15,751 nucleotides of DNA, from contig JAOXYB010026424.1 of NCBI GenBank assembly GCA_028565635.1, positions 1 through 15,751 of the forward strand, in the 5' to 3' direction. This DNA is from Phoronis ovalis. Lineage: Eukaryota > Phoronida > Phoronidae. The position numbers and the translations under genes are program-made. How positions within the stretch are numbered: position 1 is the stretch's first letter; each line of letters begins with the position of its first letter. Positions 1 through 9,171 of the stretch are shown one piece after another. The notes beneath the pieces are model-generated. The model saw only the letters and a program-made list of their open reading frames with translations. It had not been told where the DNA came from and did not search any database.

Positions 1-426
1 GTAACGCATCAGACAGCAGAAACAGTCATTTTGAATAAGAGTACCCCACAATGATAAACCAGATTATAATGCATGATATATTATATTCTTTTCTAATGTA
101 AAAATCAATAATGTTAAACAAATATCCTACACATTGGATGGGCATTAGACATGACAAATGTCTTGTTTAATGTCCTAACTGAAATAAAATGTTTAATATA
201 GCTGGATCAGTATTTAGTAATTAAAATAACAAATTTGGGTATTTTGGAATCATGCTCTATGTAAAACTTTTTTTTGTAAAACTACAATGTACGTCAATTG
301 GTTGAATTTATGCATATTCTTGATCTTTTTCTCTGTTTAGTTATCAAGTTACACAATACATTTCAGAAGCTTACAGCAAATGCAATTCAGATAAATCTCT
401 TGTCAATAACCCATTTGTTTTTTCAG
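1..426 (+). other. PFAS: 3' part of a PFAS intron
   Basis: AT-rich non-coding sequence that ends in a pyrimidine run and CAG at 424-426, a good 3' splice site directly before the first recognisable PFAS exon. The donor end lies left of the window. The only structure seen is one member of a dispersed repeat pair at 137-169, listed separately. Confidence 0.8.
137..169 (+). repeat. Dispersed repeat, copy 1
   Basis: The sequence gatgggcattagacatgac and the following aaatgtcttgttta recur at 1103-1133 with a two-base shorter spacer and a couple of substitutions (gatgggcatgacgtgat, then aaatgtcttgttta). The two copies sit in successive PFAS introns in the same orientation. They are probably pieces of an interspersed element, whose family I cannot name. 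Confidence 0.5.
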
Positions 427-567
427 CGAACACAGTCGCCACTGGTTTTTCAAAGGTCGTATGGTGATTGATGGTAAAGAACATGAAGATTCTCTGTTCC
501 AAATGGTCATGAATACTCAACAACATAGCAATCCTAATAATGTTATCAAATTCTGTGATAATAGCAG
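427..567 (+). CDS. PFAS: PFAS internal exon (E-H-S-R-H motif)
   Basis: Internal exon of phosphoribosylformylglycinamidine synthase (FGAM synthase, EC 6.3.5.3), the cytosolic enzyme of de novo purine synthesis that converts FGAR to FGAM using ATP and glutamine. The frame runs from 428 and gives 46 codons beginning EHSRHWFFKG and ending SNPNNVIKFCDNS, which closely follows the animal enzyme between its linker and first synthetase domain. The E-H-x-R-H motif belongs to the conserved active-site region of the PurL family. The exon starts with one base completing a split codon (AG|C, Ser, if the upstream exon ends in AG) and ends with AG before a GT donor at 568. The gene begins upstream of the window, so no start codon is present. 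No stops or frameshifts are seen. Confidence 0.95.
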
Positions 568-903
568 GTACTAAAAATTATAATTATAATAAGAAATCTT
601 ATACTGCAAACATTGTGTTGCTTATCTGACAATGAAATGAGTAACTGCCAGGTTGTGCATGATAATACATGCTTCCTACAAAAAACTTGGCTGTGTACTC
701 CTCAGAAAGACAAGATTGTTCATAGAGTGCAATTGTTCGAAAATTTAACCAACTAACAATAGAATCTTGGGATTAAAGTACAAAATTGCCTATAGATTAT
801 GCATCATATAAAGCACTACTGCAGAGAGTCATCCTAATTGCTAATAAAATTATATGATGAATTTTTATATCCATCCACATAGTGGCTGGGCATATAGTCA
901 TAT

Positions 904-918
904 GCGGCGGCGGCGGCC
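904..918 (+). repeat. Short GCG/CGG triplet run
   Basis: About four GCG/CGG units in otherwise AT-rich intron sequence. It stands out as a tiny GC island but is too short to count as an expanded microsatellite. Confidence 0.7.
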
Positions 919-1102
919 ATAGGTTGGTGGGCACAATAGGCTAGATGCCATTTATAAATGTAGGTCAAAGGTCGATCTGAATGTATGACATGTACTGTAT
1001 CCAGTACTTTGCTTTACATATTTACTCGAACAGAACTACTTCAGAAATTGCACTGCCCAGATACAAATCAGGATTACAAACCACATGTAATCCTGGGGAT
1101 GT

Positions 1103-1133
1103 GATGGGCATGACGTGATAAATGTCTTGTTTA
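1103..1133 (+). repeat. Dispersed repeat, copy 2
   Basis: Second copy of the element at 137-169, in the next PFAS intron: a shared gatgggcat followed by a g-a-c-rich spacer and a shared aaatgtcttgttta. Flanking sequence beyond the shared core has diverged. Confidence 0.5.
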
Positions 1134-1378
1134 GTTGTTATTATGTTTCAGGCATAAATTTAGTCATTTACAATTCTCCACAAATATTAATTCTCAGTTC
1201 TGAAATAAGTTCAACACAAATAAATATTTGTCAACTACAAAGCATTGTTAAGCTTTTGACGCTACCATGCATTTTCATCATGCTGGTGACTGACGGTTTT
1301 CCACCTCCACCAGAGGTGTTGAATGCTTTGCTAGTTAGCTGAACTATATGTTCTATAGGTCACTAATATTTATTATGG

Positions 1379-1400
1379 CTTCCAACAACAAAGTTGGAAG
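1379..1400 (+). repeat. Perfect 8-bp hairpin
   Basis: CTTCCAAC at 1379-1386 and GTTGGAAG at 1393-1400 are perfectly complementary around a 6-base loop (aacaaa). It lies in the middle of the 1.0-kb PFAS intron. Function unknown; it could be chance. Confidence 0.6.
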
Positions 1401-1569
1401 ATGTGTTGTTCTTGCACCAGTTCTTTTTTTTATTCAGCCAATTTTGACCCAAGCTTTTCTCAGAAAGTTATAAAGTTGATATTCAGTACTTTAAATTCCT
1501 ACAGATAACATGAGAGGTCTCTGTTACTATATTAATATATATATATGTATACCTATTATAATATTTCAG

Positions 1570-1697
1570 CTCCATTAAAGGTTTCCCAGTGAAGTTACTA
1601 TATCCTGAAAATTCCAGTCAGTCTAGTGCCTTCAAGGAAGTTGATGGTATAACAAGACATGTCATTCTTACTGCAGAAACTCACAACTTCCCCACTG
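1570..1697 (+). CDS. PFAS: PFAS internal exon (T-A-E-T-H-N-F-P-T)
   Basis: Second PFAS exon in the window. After one base that completes the split serine codon, 42 codons follow, starting SIKGFPVKLLYPE and ending HVILTAETHNFPT. The final T-A-E-T-H-N-F-P-T stretch is the hallmark of the PurL nucleotide/FGAR-binding segment in the first FGAM-synthetase domain. The middle of the exon (around N-S-S-Q-S-S) is a variable loop in the family. The exon ends with G before GTAAGT, a consensus donor, splitting the glycine codon of the T-G-V-A-P-F motif. Phases match both neighbours, with no stop or indel. Confidence 0.96.
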
Positions 1698-1997
1698 GTA
1701 AGTTACATGTAGATGTACTGTTTTGTGTAAAATAATCAGTTTGATCAGATATGAATCCATTATGTCACATTGCATTGACTACATTTCTTAGAATTAATTT
1801 GGTATTAAATTTGAGCATATGCAGATAAAGAAAATAAAGGATGAAGAAAATTTGCAATAAATTGAAACCTTTGTTTATCACTGTCTGCATTTTCTGTTTT
1901 TTCCTTCTTTTTTGGGTACATACTTGTTGTTTTGACTATTTGTACATGCAAACTATCCCCTTGCAAGTAATTATTATCATTGATAATTCTCTTGTAG
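1698..1997 (+). other. PFAS: PFAS intron, 300 bp
   Basis: Intron with a consensus GTAAGT donor at 1698 and a CTTGTAG acceptor ending at 1997. A reading frame appears to run from the intron into the next exon and past it, but the similarity to PFAS begins exactly at the acceptor. Nothing else is recognised in it. Confidence 0.93.
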
Positions 1998-2126
1998 GTG
2001 TAGCTCCATTCCCTGGTGCTACAACAGGTACAGGTGGTCGTATTCGGGATGTTCAAGCTACTGGTATTGGGGCTCATGTGGTGGCTGGTACAGCTGGATA
2101 CTGTTTTGGAAATCTGAACATTCCTG
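1998..2126 (+). CDS. PFAS: PFAS internal exon (G-A-T-T-G-T-G-G-R)
   Basis: Third PFAS exon. The first two bases complete the glycine codon from the previous exon, giving GVAPFPGATTGTGGRIRDVQ followed by GIGAHVVAGTAGYCFGN and N-I-P. This is the most conserved part of the first synthetase domain: the glycine/threonine-rich A-T-T-G-T-G-G-R-I-R-D loop contacts nucleotide or phosphate in PurL enzymes (family knowledge). The exon ends with G before GTAACC at 2127, splitting another glycine codon. Compared with the vertebrate enzyme it has only conservative changes, such as F-P-G for F-S-G. Confidence 0.96.
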
Positions 2127-2493
2127 GTAACCTTAGTAACATACTTAAACATTCAGTTTGATGCTGGAAATCAATGTATTCAGTACCAACATGTTCTGCA
2201 GTTTTGTTTGCAAATTATTTGTAAATTTTCTTCATCATTGATGTCCATCTCTAAAAATGAGTTTATTTGGAGAAGCAGTCTTGAGATAATGGTATATTTA
2301 GAAGCTTTGTATTTACCAAAAATGACCCAGTGTAGCTGGTTACTTTGTAAAATTAAGGGTGTTCACCCTATTGCAGCTCTGCAGAGATGTTTGGTTTACA
2401 AACACATGGGCAGTCTTTCCTGCTCTTGCTATATGGCATTTGCTTTCCATGTCAAATTGAAGGGAAATATTTTATCATACTGAATTTTTTCAG
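2127..2493 (+). other. PFAS: PFAS intron, 367 bp
   Basis: Intron with a GTAACC donor at 2127 and a TTTTTTCAG acceptor ending at 2493. Short stop-free frames that cross it are not protein-like. Nothing else is seen. Confidence 0.93.
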
Positions 2494-2754
2494 GATATCG
2501 TCTGCCATGGGAAGATGCAGATTTTGACTACCCAAGTAACTTTGCCTCTCCATTAGAGATTGCCATCGAAGCTAGCAATGGTGCTTCAGATTATGGAAAC
2601 AAGTTTGGAGAACCTGTTCTGGCTGGCTTTGCACGATCGTTTGGTATGGTGCTACAAAATGGAGAACGAAGAGAATGGATCAAACCAATCATGTTCAGTG
2701 CTGGCTTGGGTTCAATCGACCATATACACTGTAAAAAATCACCAGCAGAAAAAG
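2494..2754 (+). CDS. PFAS: PFAS internal exon (I-E-A-S-N-G-A-S-D-Y-G-N-K-F-G-E-P)
   Basis: Fourth PFAS exon, 261 bases. After two bases finishing a glycine codon it carries 86 codons: YRLPWEDADFDYPSNFASP, then an EIAIEASNGASDYGNKFGEP block, VLAGFARSFG, REWIKPIMFS and a lysine-rich end (KKSPAEK). The A-S-N-G-A-S-D-Y-G-N-K-F-G-E-P block is almost invariant among PFAS/PurL proteins. The loop after K-P-I-M-F-S reads A-G-L-G where the human enzyme has G-G-I-G, and the following loop appears about two residues shorter than in human; both are small differences. The exon ends with G before GTGAGC at 2755. The four exons together give about 219 residues, roughly a sixth of a normal ~1,300-residue PFAS. 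Confidence 0.96.
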
Positions 2755-3549
2755 GTGAGCGAGTGGATATCTATTTGCAATTTTTTTCTTTTTTACAGCG
2801 TTTGTTAAAAACTTGAGCTATGTTTTATCAAGTCATTGAATACCACGTGATTCATCTGTTATCCAACACAGTTGTATAGGAGGAAATATATATTTTGATC
2901 AAGTTTGAGAAAAGACACTTCTTAATTAACAAAAATCATTTTAAAAATCTCAAGTGCACCTGATTGTGTTATTATGCCAGTTGCTAAGAAGAGAAGTGTC
3001 ACTAGATGGCACTGTCGAATCTTGATTTTAATAAGTTAAATTTGGGCGTTTTTGTCATTATGTAAAATTTACTGTCATTACCACCTATGACTGTGTTCAG
3101 GAGACCTTTGGCTCTAGTAAAATGATTCATTTGTACACCAGATTATGCTTGACCATTCATATACAATGTACATGGTACCAGTAGTGCTGACAAATACATA
3201 TTGCTTTTTCTCTCACACCATAAGTCTAGTATTGACTTTCTCTTATTTATGTTGTGGCTCTGTGTTTGGTCTGAGCATCATGTCATACCAAATATATGTC
3301 AGCGAATTTTAGTGAATGATAAATTAATTACTAATAGTTATCAATAATAAGACCTTTCCTAATTGCAGTATTTTAATTTTGACACTAGGGGATATATATA
3401 GGTCATCAGCATTCTTACAAGGCAACAATAGTATATTACTTACAATAATATATTAAATTGAAAACTTTGCATAAAAGTCTTTCTGAAACTTTTACAGATA
3501 AGAAAAATGTAAATTAAATTTTAACAGTTCTGTAAATATCTGCAGTAAA

Positions 3550-3684
3550 ATGTTTGAAATAGAATTGAAATTTTGTAGCAATGAATGCTGGGTTTGCACT
3601 CACAATCTCACGATATTCCCTTTGTGTACAGGGCTTGAAACTCTAAGGTCCAGTACTATTTTTTGTGATTTCAAAGTAAGACAA
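3550..3684 (-). repeat. Possible decayed tRNA-derived SINE
   Basis: Read on the minus strand, 3615-3590 gives a run like cgtgagattgtgagtgcaaa followed by ccc. This resembles the box B region of tRNA-derived SINEs (consensus around GGTTCGAANCC), with the centre degraded: AGTGCAAACCC on the minus strand, complement of roughly 3590-3600. I could not identify a good box A or a terminal poly-A/simple tail, so this remains a weak call. Confidence 0.25.
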
Positions 3685-3705
3685 GTAATGGTAATGGTAA
3701 TGGTA
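3685..3705 (+). repeat. Hexamer microsatellite (GTAATG)3.5
   Basis: Three and a half perfect copies of GTAATG. It lies directly beside the possible SINE trace, where such simple repeats are often found. Confidence 0.75.
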
Positions 3706-4712
3706 CTTAAAAAATCCTTTACCAAAGTGAAAACAAACCAGTTATCTCATCTTGATTGGTATATTTAGTATACAATTTATGCAAAAATATGTTAAAGCCA
3801 AAAATGTTAATAATGTTAACAAGAATTAATAAATGTATATTTATATTAAGGCACTGACTGGTTCTTTCTTTGAAATTGTATCAAGGACTTTTTTTTCTAA
3901 ATTGGAAATGTATTTCAATTGATTATCTGGAACGTGTAGCAGTGCGCATTGTAATATAATTCGCATGCATCCTAGTAAACTAGCATGACTAACAGTGACA
4001 AGATGTTACTTTATTCTGATGCGTGCTTAAACTTTTATGTTGTATGTTATTATCATGGGATGATATGTTCATTGATTTTGGATCTTGTACAGCATTTCTC
4101 ATCCATACCACCTGCTATCAATCCTTTGTTCAGGCACTTGTTGTCCATTGACTAAATGTGTATGCAGGCATTGTTACTACCTTGGTTTGTCATACAATTG
4201 TCTACTGGATACAGTATTGATAACTTGTTTTTGTGGCTATGTTTTCTATATAAAGAACTTTTAAGTGTTATCCTATATTAAGGATGCTGTTCTACGAAAG
4301 GGATTTTTTACAAAAAAATTGTTCCAAGCTACAAACTCATACATCTAGCACTTTTAAAACATCCTGCTTTTAAATTATAGATGCAGTGTAGTCTAGGCTA
4401 GTCTTGTTGGTCTTATTTTTGCCTTGTGGCTTATTTCTGTCAGTGCACTTTCCTGACCCTTTCAAAACAAAAATGGTCATTTACCTATGATCAATCATTT
4501 ATGAAGATGTTTCATTGTAAATTTATGTTCCTTAATGGCTTTTAATCCCCACAGAAACTTGATTTTTTTGATAACTCTTAAAAAATCAATTGGGATACAT
4601 GCTTTTTGAATTTGTCTGTAATGATTTGGAGTCATGTTTCCAAAATATTTTGTTATTAACATCATTATTTTTAACGAATTTGTCAAGGGGAAGTTAAGGG
4701 TTGAACTGAGAA

Positions 4713-4760
4713 ATATTTATATACATCTCTAATATAAAAATATATTTATACATCTCTAAT
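4713..4760 (+). repeat. Two-copy tandem, 27-base period
   Basis: ATACATCTCTAAT occurs at 4721-4733 and again at 4748-4760, each preceded by atatttat or a near copy (4713 and 4742). It looks like a local duplication with small indels. Confidence 0.65.
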
Positions 4761-5934
4761 CACCAGGAGACCCTTCCATACAAAAAGCTGTGAGGAAAAC
4801 ACCTTGTTGATTTTTCAAAATAGGAACCGAAAGTTTATTAAATAACTTAAAAGACATGCTTAAAGATTGATATTACAGAATTAGGCTATTGAATTACTGA
4901 TATGTGTGCCTGTGTGCATATATTAATTATTCTGCCTGCAGTTTAGCATTGTTATCCCTGTTTATGACTTAATATGTAATCTCTTTAGTAGTTGTATTTC
5001 ATGTTATTCCTGTTCTTTCAGAACCACACTTTGTGTATTCATTGTAAGCAGTCTTTTTCTAAAATAGAGCACATGATAAAACACCTGTAACATACAATTT
5101 GGTAATTAGTAATAATTTATAATAACTATAATCCTGGTAATAAGTATAAAGTCCATTTGATTATGTTACCTAATTATACGTAGGCTATTTATACTTAATA
5201 TACAATTTTTTCTAACTGTAGTGCAACTACTTAAAAAATGCATGTGGTCAAGGTACTGAATAGTTGTTTAACACCTACACATGTGATGTCTCTTATGACA
5301 ATAATTTTATAATTCATTCACTATGGTGCTGGATTATATTCGTGTGATGTGGCAGATTTTATTACGTTATACCTCCAACGCATCATTATATTCATCATAC
5401 TACCGGTAATTAGATTTACCCAATGGGAGATTTCATTTGTTTCCTATTTTTTACATAATTACCACTGTGGATTTAGTATCTTAAGATGGAACGATGAACT
5501 TTTTTGTACTGAGTCAACTGTTTGTTGATTAGATTAAAATTTTACTGAACTACATTTACTGAAATCACATAACTGTTTGATTCTTCTTTGGTACCACTTA
5601 ATGTTTTGCTAGTAATTATCTATTGACTGAATAATATTTTTGATTATTTGGATCTTTTCAGAATAATGTTTAGAACTAGAAATCAGTTAAAATTCCGTAC
5701 ACATGATTGCAAGCATACTGAGATATGCTGATTGGGCACCACAAAAAGGTAGTCCAGTGTATCTGTGTGATGTACAGTTGAATAATCTAATAATCATGAT
5801 TAGAAATTAAGTCAAATAAATGACTTACCTTCCAACTCATACTTTTTGTGATTAGACACTCTAATTGTAAACTAATTGTTGTTACAAATATATGTATGAC
5901 ATATATATGCTTAATAGGACCTAATTTTTCGCAG

Positions 5935-6145
5935 GTTTATTACGTACTGATACATTGGCAGCTGTGAATTGGTTCAGGAGGTACTTGGTTATGATTTTGG
6001 TGGGGACCTGTTGTCCGACCTCAAAAATTCTGACCATGTGCTTAAATACCTAGGTAACACTAAAAATATACCTATATTTATACCAAAACCACGAAATACA
6101 ATATCCATATTTATCCCTGAAGTAGAGAGATTCAGTGTGTACTGA
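5935..6145 (+). other. Unexplained open patch after a good splice acceptor
   Basis: A strong 3' splice site (cctaatttttcgcag, ending at 5934) precedes sequence of higher GC than its surroundings. In the phase left by the last PFAS exon it would read G-L-L-R-T-D-T-L-A-A-V-N-W-F-R-R and stop at a TAG near 6051. In another frame a 64-codon run free of stops extends from 5951 to the TGA at 6143-6145 and contains GYDFGGDLLSDLKNSDHVLK. Neither reading resembles the expected continuation of PFAS or any family I recognise, and there is no initiating ATG. It may be a cryptic exon, a transposon remnant or chance. Confidence 0.2.
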
Positions 6146-6304
6146 GGTTAAGCAGTTGCAGAAAGTGATATTAAAATTTCGAACTGGGGTCAAAGGTTAG
6201 CTTTGCCATTTGGTTTTCTGCATTGGCCACTAAATAATAAACTAAATTTATTCCAAAAAGATGAAAAAAATTATATAAGGAGGGAGAAAATGTGACCCTT
6301 TTTT

Positions 6305-6355
6305 ATACTGGGAAGAATGAAATTAGGAACGTTCCGGGTGGCACGTCCCCAGTAT
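6305..6355 (+). repeat. Inverted repeat enclosing a 10-bp palindrome
   Basis: ATACTGGG at 6305-6312 pairs with CCCAGTAT at 6348-6355. Between them is the perfect palindrome GGAACGTTCC (6326-6335), in a locally GC-rich patch. The palindrome has the GAA-nn-TTC spacing of a two-unit heat-shock element, but functional elements normally have three or more units. No gene start is nearby. Confidence 0.5.
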
Positions 6356-8735
6356 GTAGTGTAAAGGGATTATAGCCTACCCGGGAAATTGGTCAAAGCG
6401 ATATTTCTATCTCTCATATTCCTTATTTTACAGGGTGGGATATATATATCAAACAAGTACTGAATGACATATGTGTGTTTTTATCAAAAATACAAACAAG
6501 ATAATTTGTCTACACATAATCTCATATTGAACTTTATTGCATTTTAAATGAAAAATGGTACAAAATTTGTTATATCTCCATGCCCTTCAATTCTCTACTT
6601 TTAAAATATATTTATTTTACAAAAACTTTAACAGTGTGTCGTAATCAACAACATAAAATTTATGCATGTGCTGATAACGTAACTTCTAAAACTGGCATTT
6701 AGAATAAATTTTAATTCACTTATTCTGTTCATAACATCGACTGTATATACTTTTGCCAGTATCATGCGCAGTTGATATACTATCATTAAAAGCTTTTAAA
6801 ACATGCAGTAATAATAGGTCATTAGTGTCCATACAAATTAAAAATAACATATAGAAAATATGTTGTTTACATATTTACTGAGAACAAATTGCATTTATGA
6901 AATAAAAAAGACACTTGACAATAATCTCAGTTTAATATTATTATTTTGTTATAAAGGTAGAGCGTTGTAATGTTTACAAACTTGTGATAATACGCTTTTA
7001 ATTATATTTATATCTTGGTTTGACTTGACAGTAATAAAAAGTCAAGTTGACAATGTTATACTGATATCAATTAAACAAAAATTTAAACAAACTCTTATAA
7101 TAAATTAAAACTAAATTTCATCCATGTTTGGCTATATAGTTATCAATAAACGAATAAAGTATATTGAATATATCCATTGTGAACACAAGATGCATTTTTC
7201 TTATTTTCCAAGAAAGGACCTGAAACTCACAATGCTGTACATTTAAAATGTATAATACATATATACCATAAGGGTACAATTCATAGTTCATTGATATACT
7301 TCAGGTAACTATTTTAAGAATATCATCTTGTAAAATATTTATCTGTAATTTAAGCATATGAAATCCTGTAAGAATCAACTAATGAGTATCTATGTCTTGA
7401 AGTGGTGTATATCAAGTTATTGATTACTGGCTGTGTTATTAGTGATAGAAATAGAACAGAGCAGCTTTTCCTGTGGAATTTCCTCTGAGATACATCCTTT
7501 AATCACTGAACTTTGCTATTTACTTAAATATTCACTCTGGGACCTAAGTTCTTGTTGAAAAAGCCAAGATTTGCTTAGATACTTAGATGTAGCGCAAAGT
7601 CGCTCAATATTTAAATTCTTATGTGATATGAATTCATTGTACTGTTAAACATAAGAAAAATCCTCTAAGATATCGCGTGGCCAACTATTTTATAACATTC
7701 TGAAATACCTTTCATTACAAATCATGTCTTAACATAATCATGTTACTGCTACCATTCATCAGTACACAGACTATTAACATTTACTTTTTACATCCCGTAG
7801 AACGGACAAAAAGTTCCCATAAAAAAAATATTAACAAGTTATAAATTATTTGTAAATATGGAATTATGGCAAAATGCAATTTTCTCACTACTTAGAATAG
7901 TTAAATAAAAAATTTGGATTCTTGTAAAATCCACAAAACTCCTTAAAAAACAGCTTATTACTTAATAATCAACAAAGAAATGTCACCTCTCATATTCATA
8001 AAAAAAAATGAGTATATCTTTCATTGTCCATCACCCACAGTTCAAAATGAGTGTATCTTTCATTGTCCATCACCCACAGTTCCCTCAAACTTGGGAATAG
8101 TTTATATATTTTTTCAAGATATCTTAATGTACTGTATGAATAAACAATTTTAAGTATTAACTATAAATAACATTTTAAATTGTCCTTCAAACAAGAAAAT
8201 GTGCCTGATCATATACAGATGCATACTGCCTTTCATTATATGCCAAAATACAACCGTTGCCTATTCTAGTGCTTTCTAGGTTGTTCAATCCAGTTCCAAA
8301 TGTTTGAAGATTTGAATACTGAATAAAAAAATTCAGACAGGAAATTTTGTTTCAATACGCAATCACAACACAAAGAATAAAAAAACTTCATATAAAATTG
8401 TGTTTGTGTAATACTGAAGGTGTAAACCACGGAGGTAATGTAAAATTGCACTAATACAATGACAGTTACATTTGTAGTATGTGAAAACGTTGGCTAATAA
8501 ATGGAAAAGCCAAATGTCTTAATATGTGTTATGTATACAAGTATGATTAGAGTAATGAATGAATATATATTTAAATGAGTATGTCGACAAGATAGAATGA
8601 TGATGACTGACCACGTAGAACTTTGCTTCATTAACAAACTTATCTCTCTCAAGACAGACCACACCAAATCAATTTTTGTATTCAAGTATATTTATCATTG
8701 CTTGCATGATTATGCAGCTTATACATTCCATCGCT
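6356..8735. other. AT-rich intronic stretch
   Basis: Apart from the 39-base tandem duplication at 8005-8082, I see no gene, RNA or repeat I can support. Short stop-free frames on the minus strand around 8266-8685 look random. A reading just below 8690 (V-C-L-E-R-D-K-F-V-N-E-A-K-F-Y) might extend the B-box/coiled-coil fossil, but this is too weak to annotate. Confidence 0.5.
8005..8082 (+). repeat. Tandem duplication, two 39-base units
   Basis: Units 8005-8043 and 8044-8082 both run from aaaatgagt to cacccacagttc and differ at one base (agtatatc versus agtgtatc). The near identity indicates a recent duplication, or a two-unit minisatellite whose copy number may vary among individuals. Confidence 0.9.
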
Positions 8736-9157
8736 TTACTTTTTGCACAGTTGACGCACATTTCTATTGATGTTTTTATATTCCTGTTTGGTAATAGACC
8801 ATATGTTTTCAATCATTTTTGCATGATTGGCATTGTGCCTTAACATACTGGATATTATTTTTATAATATCTTTAAGCTTGTTTTCCAGTTATGTATTTGT
8901 TCTTCTTGTACTTCACGGTTACAGACAGGAGTAGGCAATAATGATATTCCTTTAGCATGCAAATCCATTAGTTTTTCTTACTGATAGACTCTTGTTGTTA
9001 ATAAGATTGTAGTCTATCCTTGAGATATTACAGTAACACAAGTTGCACAGACAAGATTTCCAAATTCCGTGTATATATTTTATACATCATCTAGCTGATT
9101 AGTAACTAGTGTACGTAGCACACCATGCAAAACTACAAATGTTTTCTCAAATTTCAT
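8736..9157 (-). pseudogene. Decayed B-box zinc finger plus coiled coil (TRIM-like) fragment
   Basis: Read on the minus strand from the ATG at 9157, the frame begins MKFEKTF and, after an in-frame TAA, reaches IYTEFGNLVCATCVTVISQG followed by TAG. This fits a B-box type 2 zinc finger (C-x2-C-x4-C-x2-C-x4-H-x2-H): the second cysteine pair is kept, the first pair reads Tyr (TAC) and Phe (TTT), each one base from a Cys codon, and the two final histidines read Ser and stop. The same frame passes another TAA, then EKLMDLHAKGISLLPTPVCN and E-V-Q-E-E-Q-I-H-N-W-K-T-S-L. Near 8880 the reading shifts frame into DIIKIISSMLRHNANH, KMIENIWSITKQEYKNINRN and V-R-Q-L-C-K-K, ending at TAA 8738-8736: a hydrophilic helical stretch like TRIM coiled coils. 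The order B-box then coiled coil is that of TRIM proteins. Three in-frame stops plus a frameshift mark it as non-functional. It begins 15 bases past the NHL gene's stop. What follows (lower coordinates) is not recognisable as NHL. Confidence 0.6.
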
Positions 9158-9171
9158 CTATTATTTTGCAT

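Larger units (their letters stand above)
568..1569 (+). other. PFAS: PFAS intron, 1.0 kb
   Basis: Intron bounded by AG|GTACTA at 566-573 and ATTTCAG|C ending at 1569; it splits a serine codon (AG|C). It contains a small GCG/CGG triplet run at 904-918, the second copy of a dispersed repeat at 1103-1133, a perfect hairpin at 1379-1400 and an AT dinucleotide run near 1535. A stop-free run at 1115-1342 has no recognisable protein similarity and I do not treat it as a gene. Confidence 0.9.
2755..5934. other. AT-rich intronic stretch, mostly featureless
   Basis: No coding similarity was recognised on either strand. The only structures are a possible tRNA-SINE trace at 3550-3705, a hexamer run at 3685-3705 and a 27-base-period tandem at 4713-4760, all listed separately. 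A 9-bp inverted repeat (2914-2922 with 2992-3000) is weak. Confidence 0.6.

Noticed and set aside
1115-1342. 75-codon open frame in the first complete PFAS intron
   Set aside because: Hydrophobic, low-complexity composition, no family resemblance, and it lies within a well-supported intron.
1530-1552. AT dinucleotide run (also near 13590 and 5890)
   Set aside because: Short simple repeats expected in AT-rich DNA.
1805-2161. Open frames on both strands over the exon at 1998-2126
   Set aside because: The + frame is the PFAS exon with intron read-through on both sides; the minus frame is its antisense shadow.
2914-3000. GACACTTCT/AGAAGTGTC inverted repeat as terminal repeats of a MITE
   Set aside because: Arms are only 9 bp and no target-site duplication was seen; chance is likely in a 15-kb window.
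5935-6051. Considered as the next constitutive PFAS exon
   Set aside because: It is in phase but lacks the V-K-V-G-G-P-V-Y block and stops after about 37 codons. Kept only as a low-confidence cryptic exon.
8494-8685. 63-codon minus frame downstream of the B-box fossil
   Set aside because: No recognisable domain; it could be random or too decayed to call.
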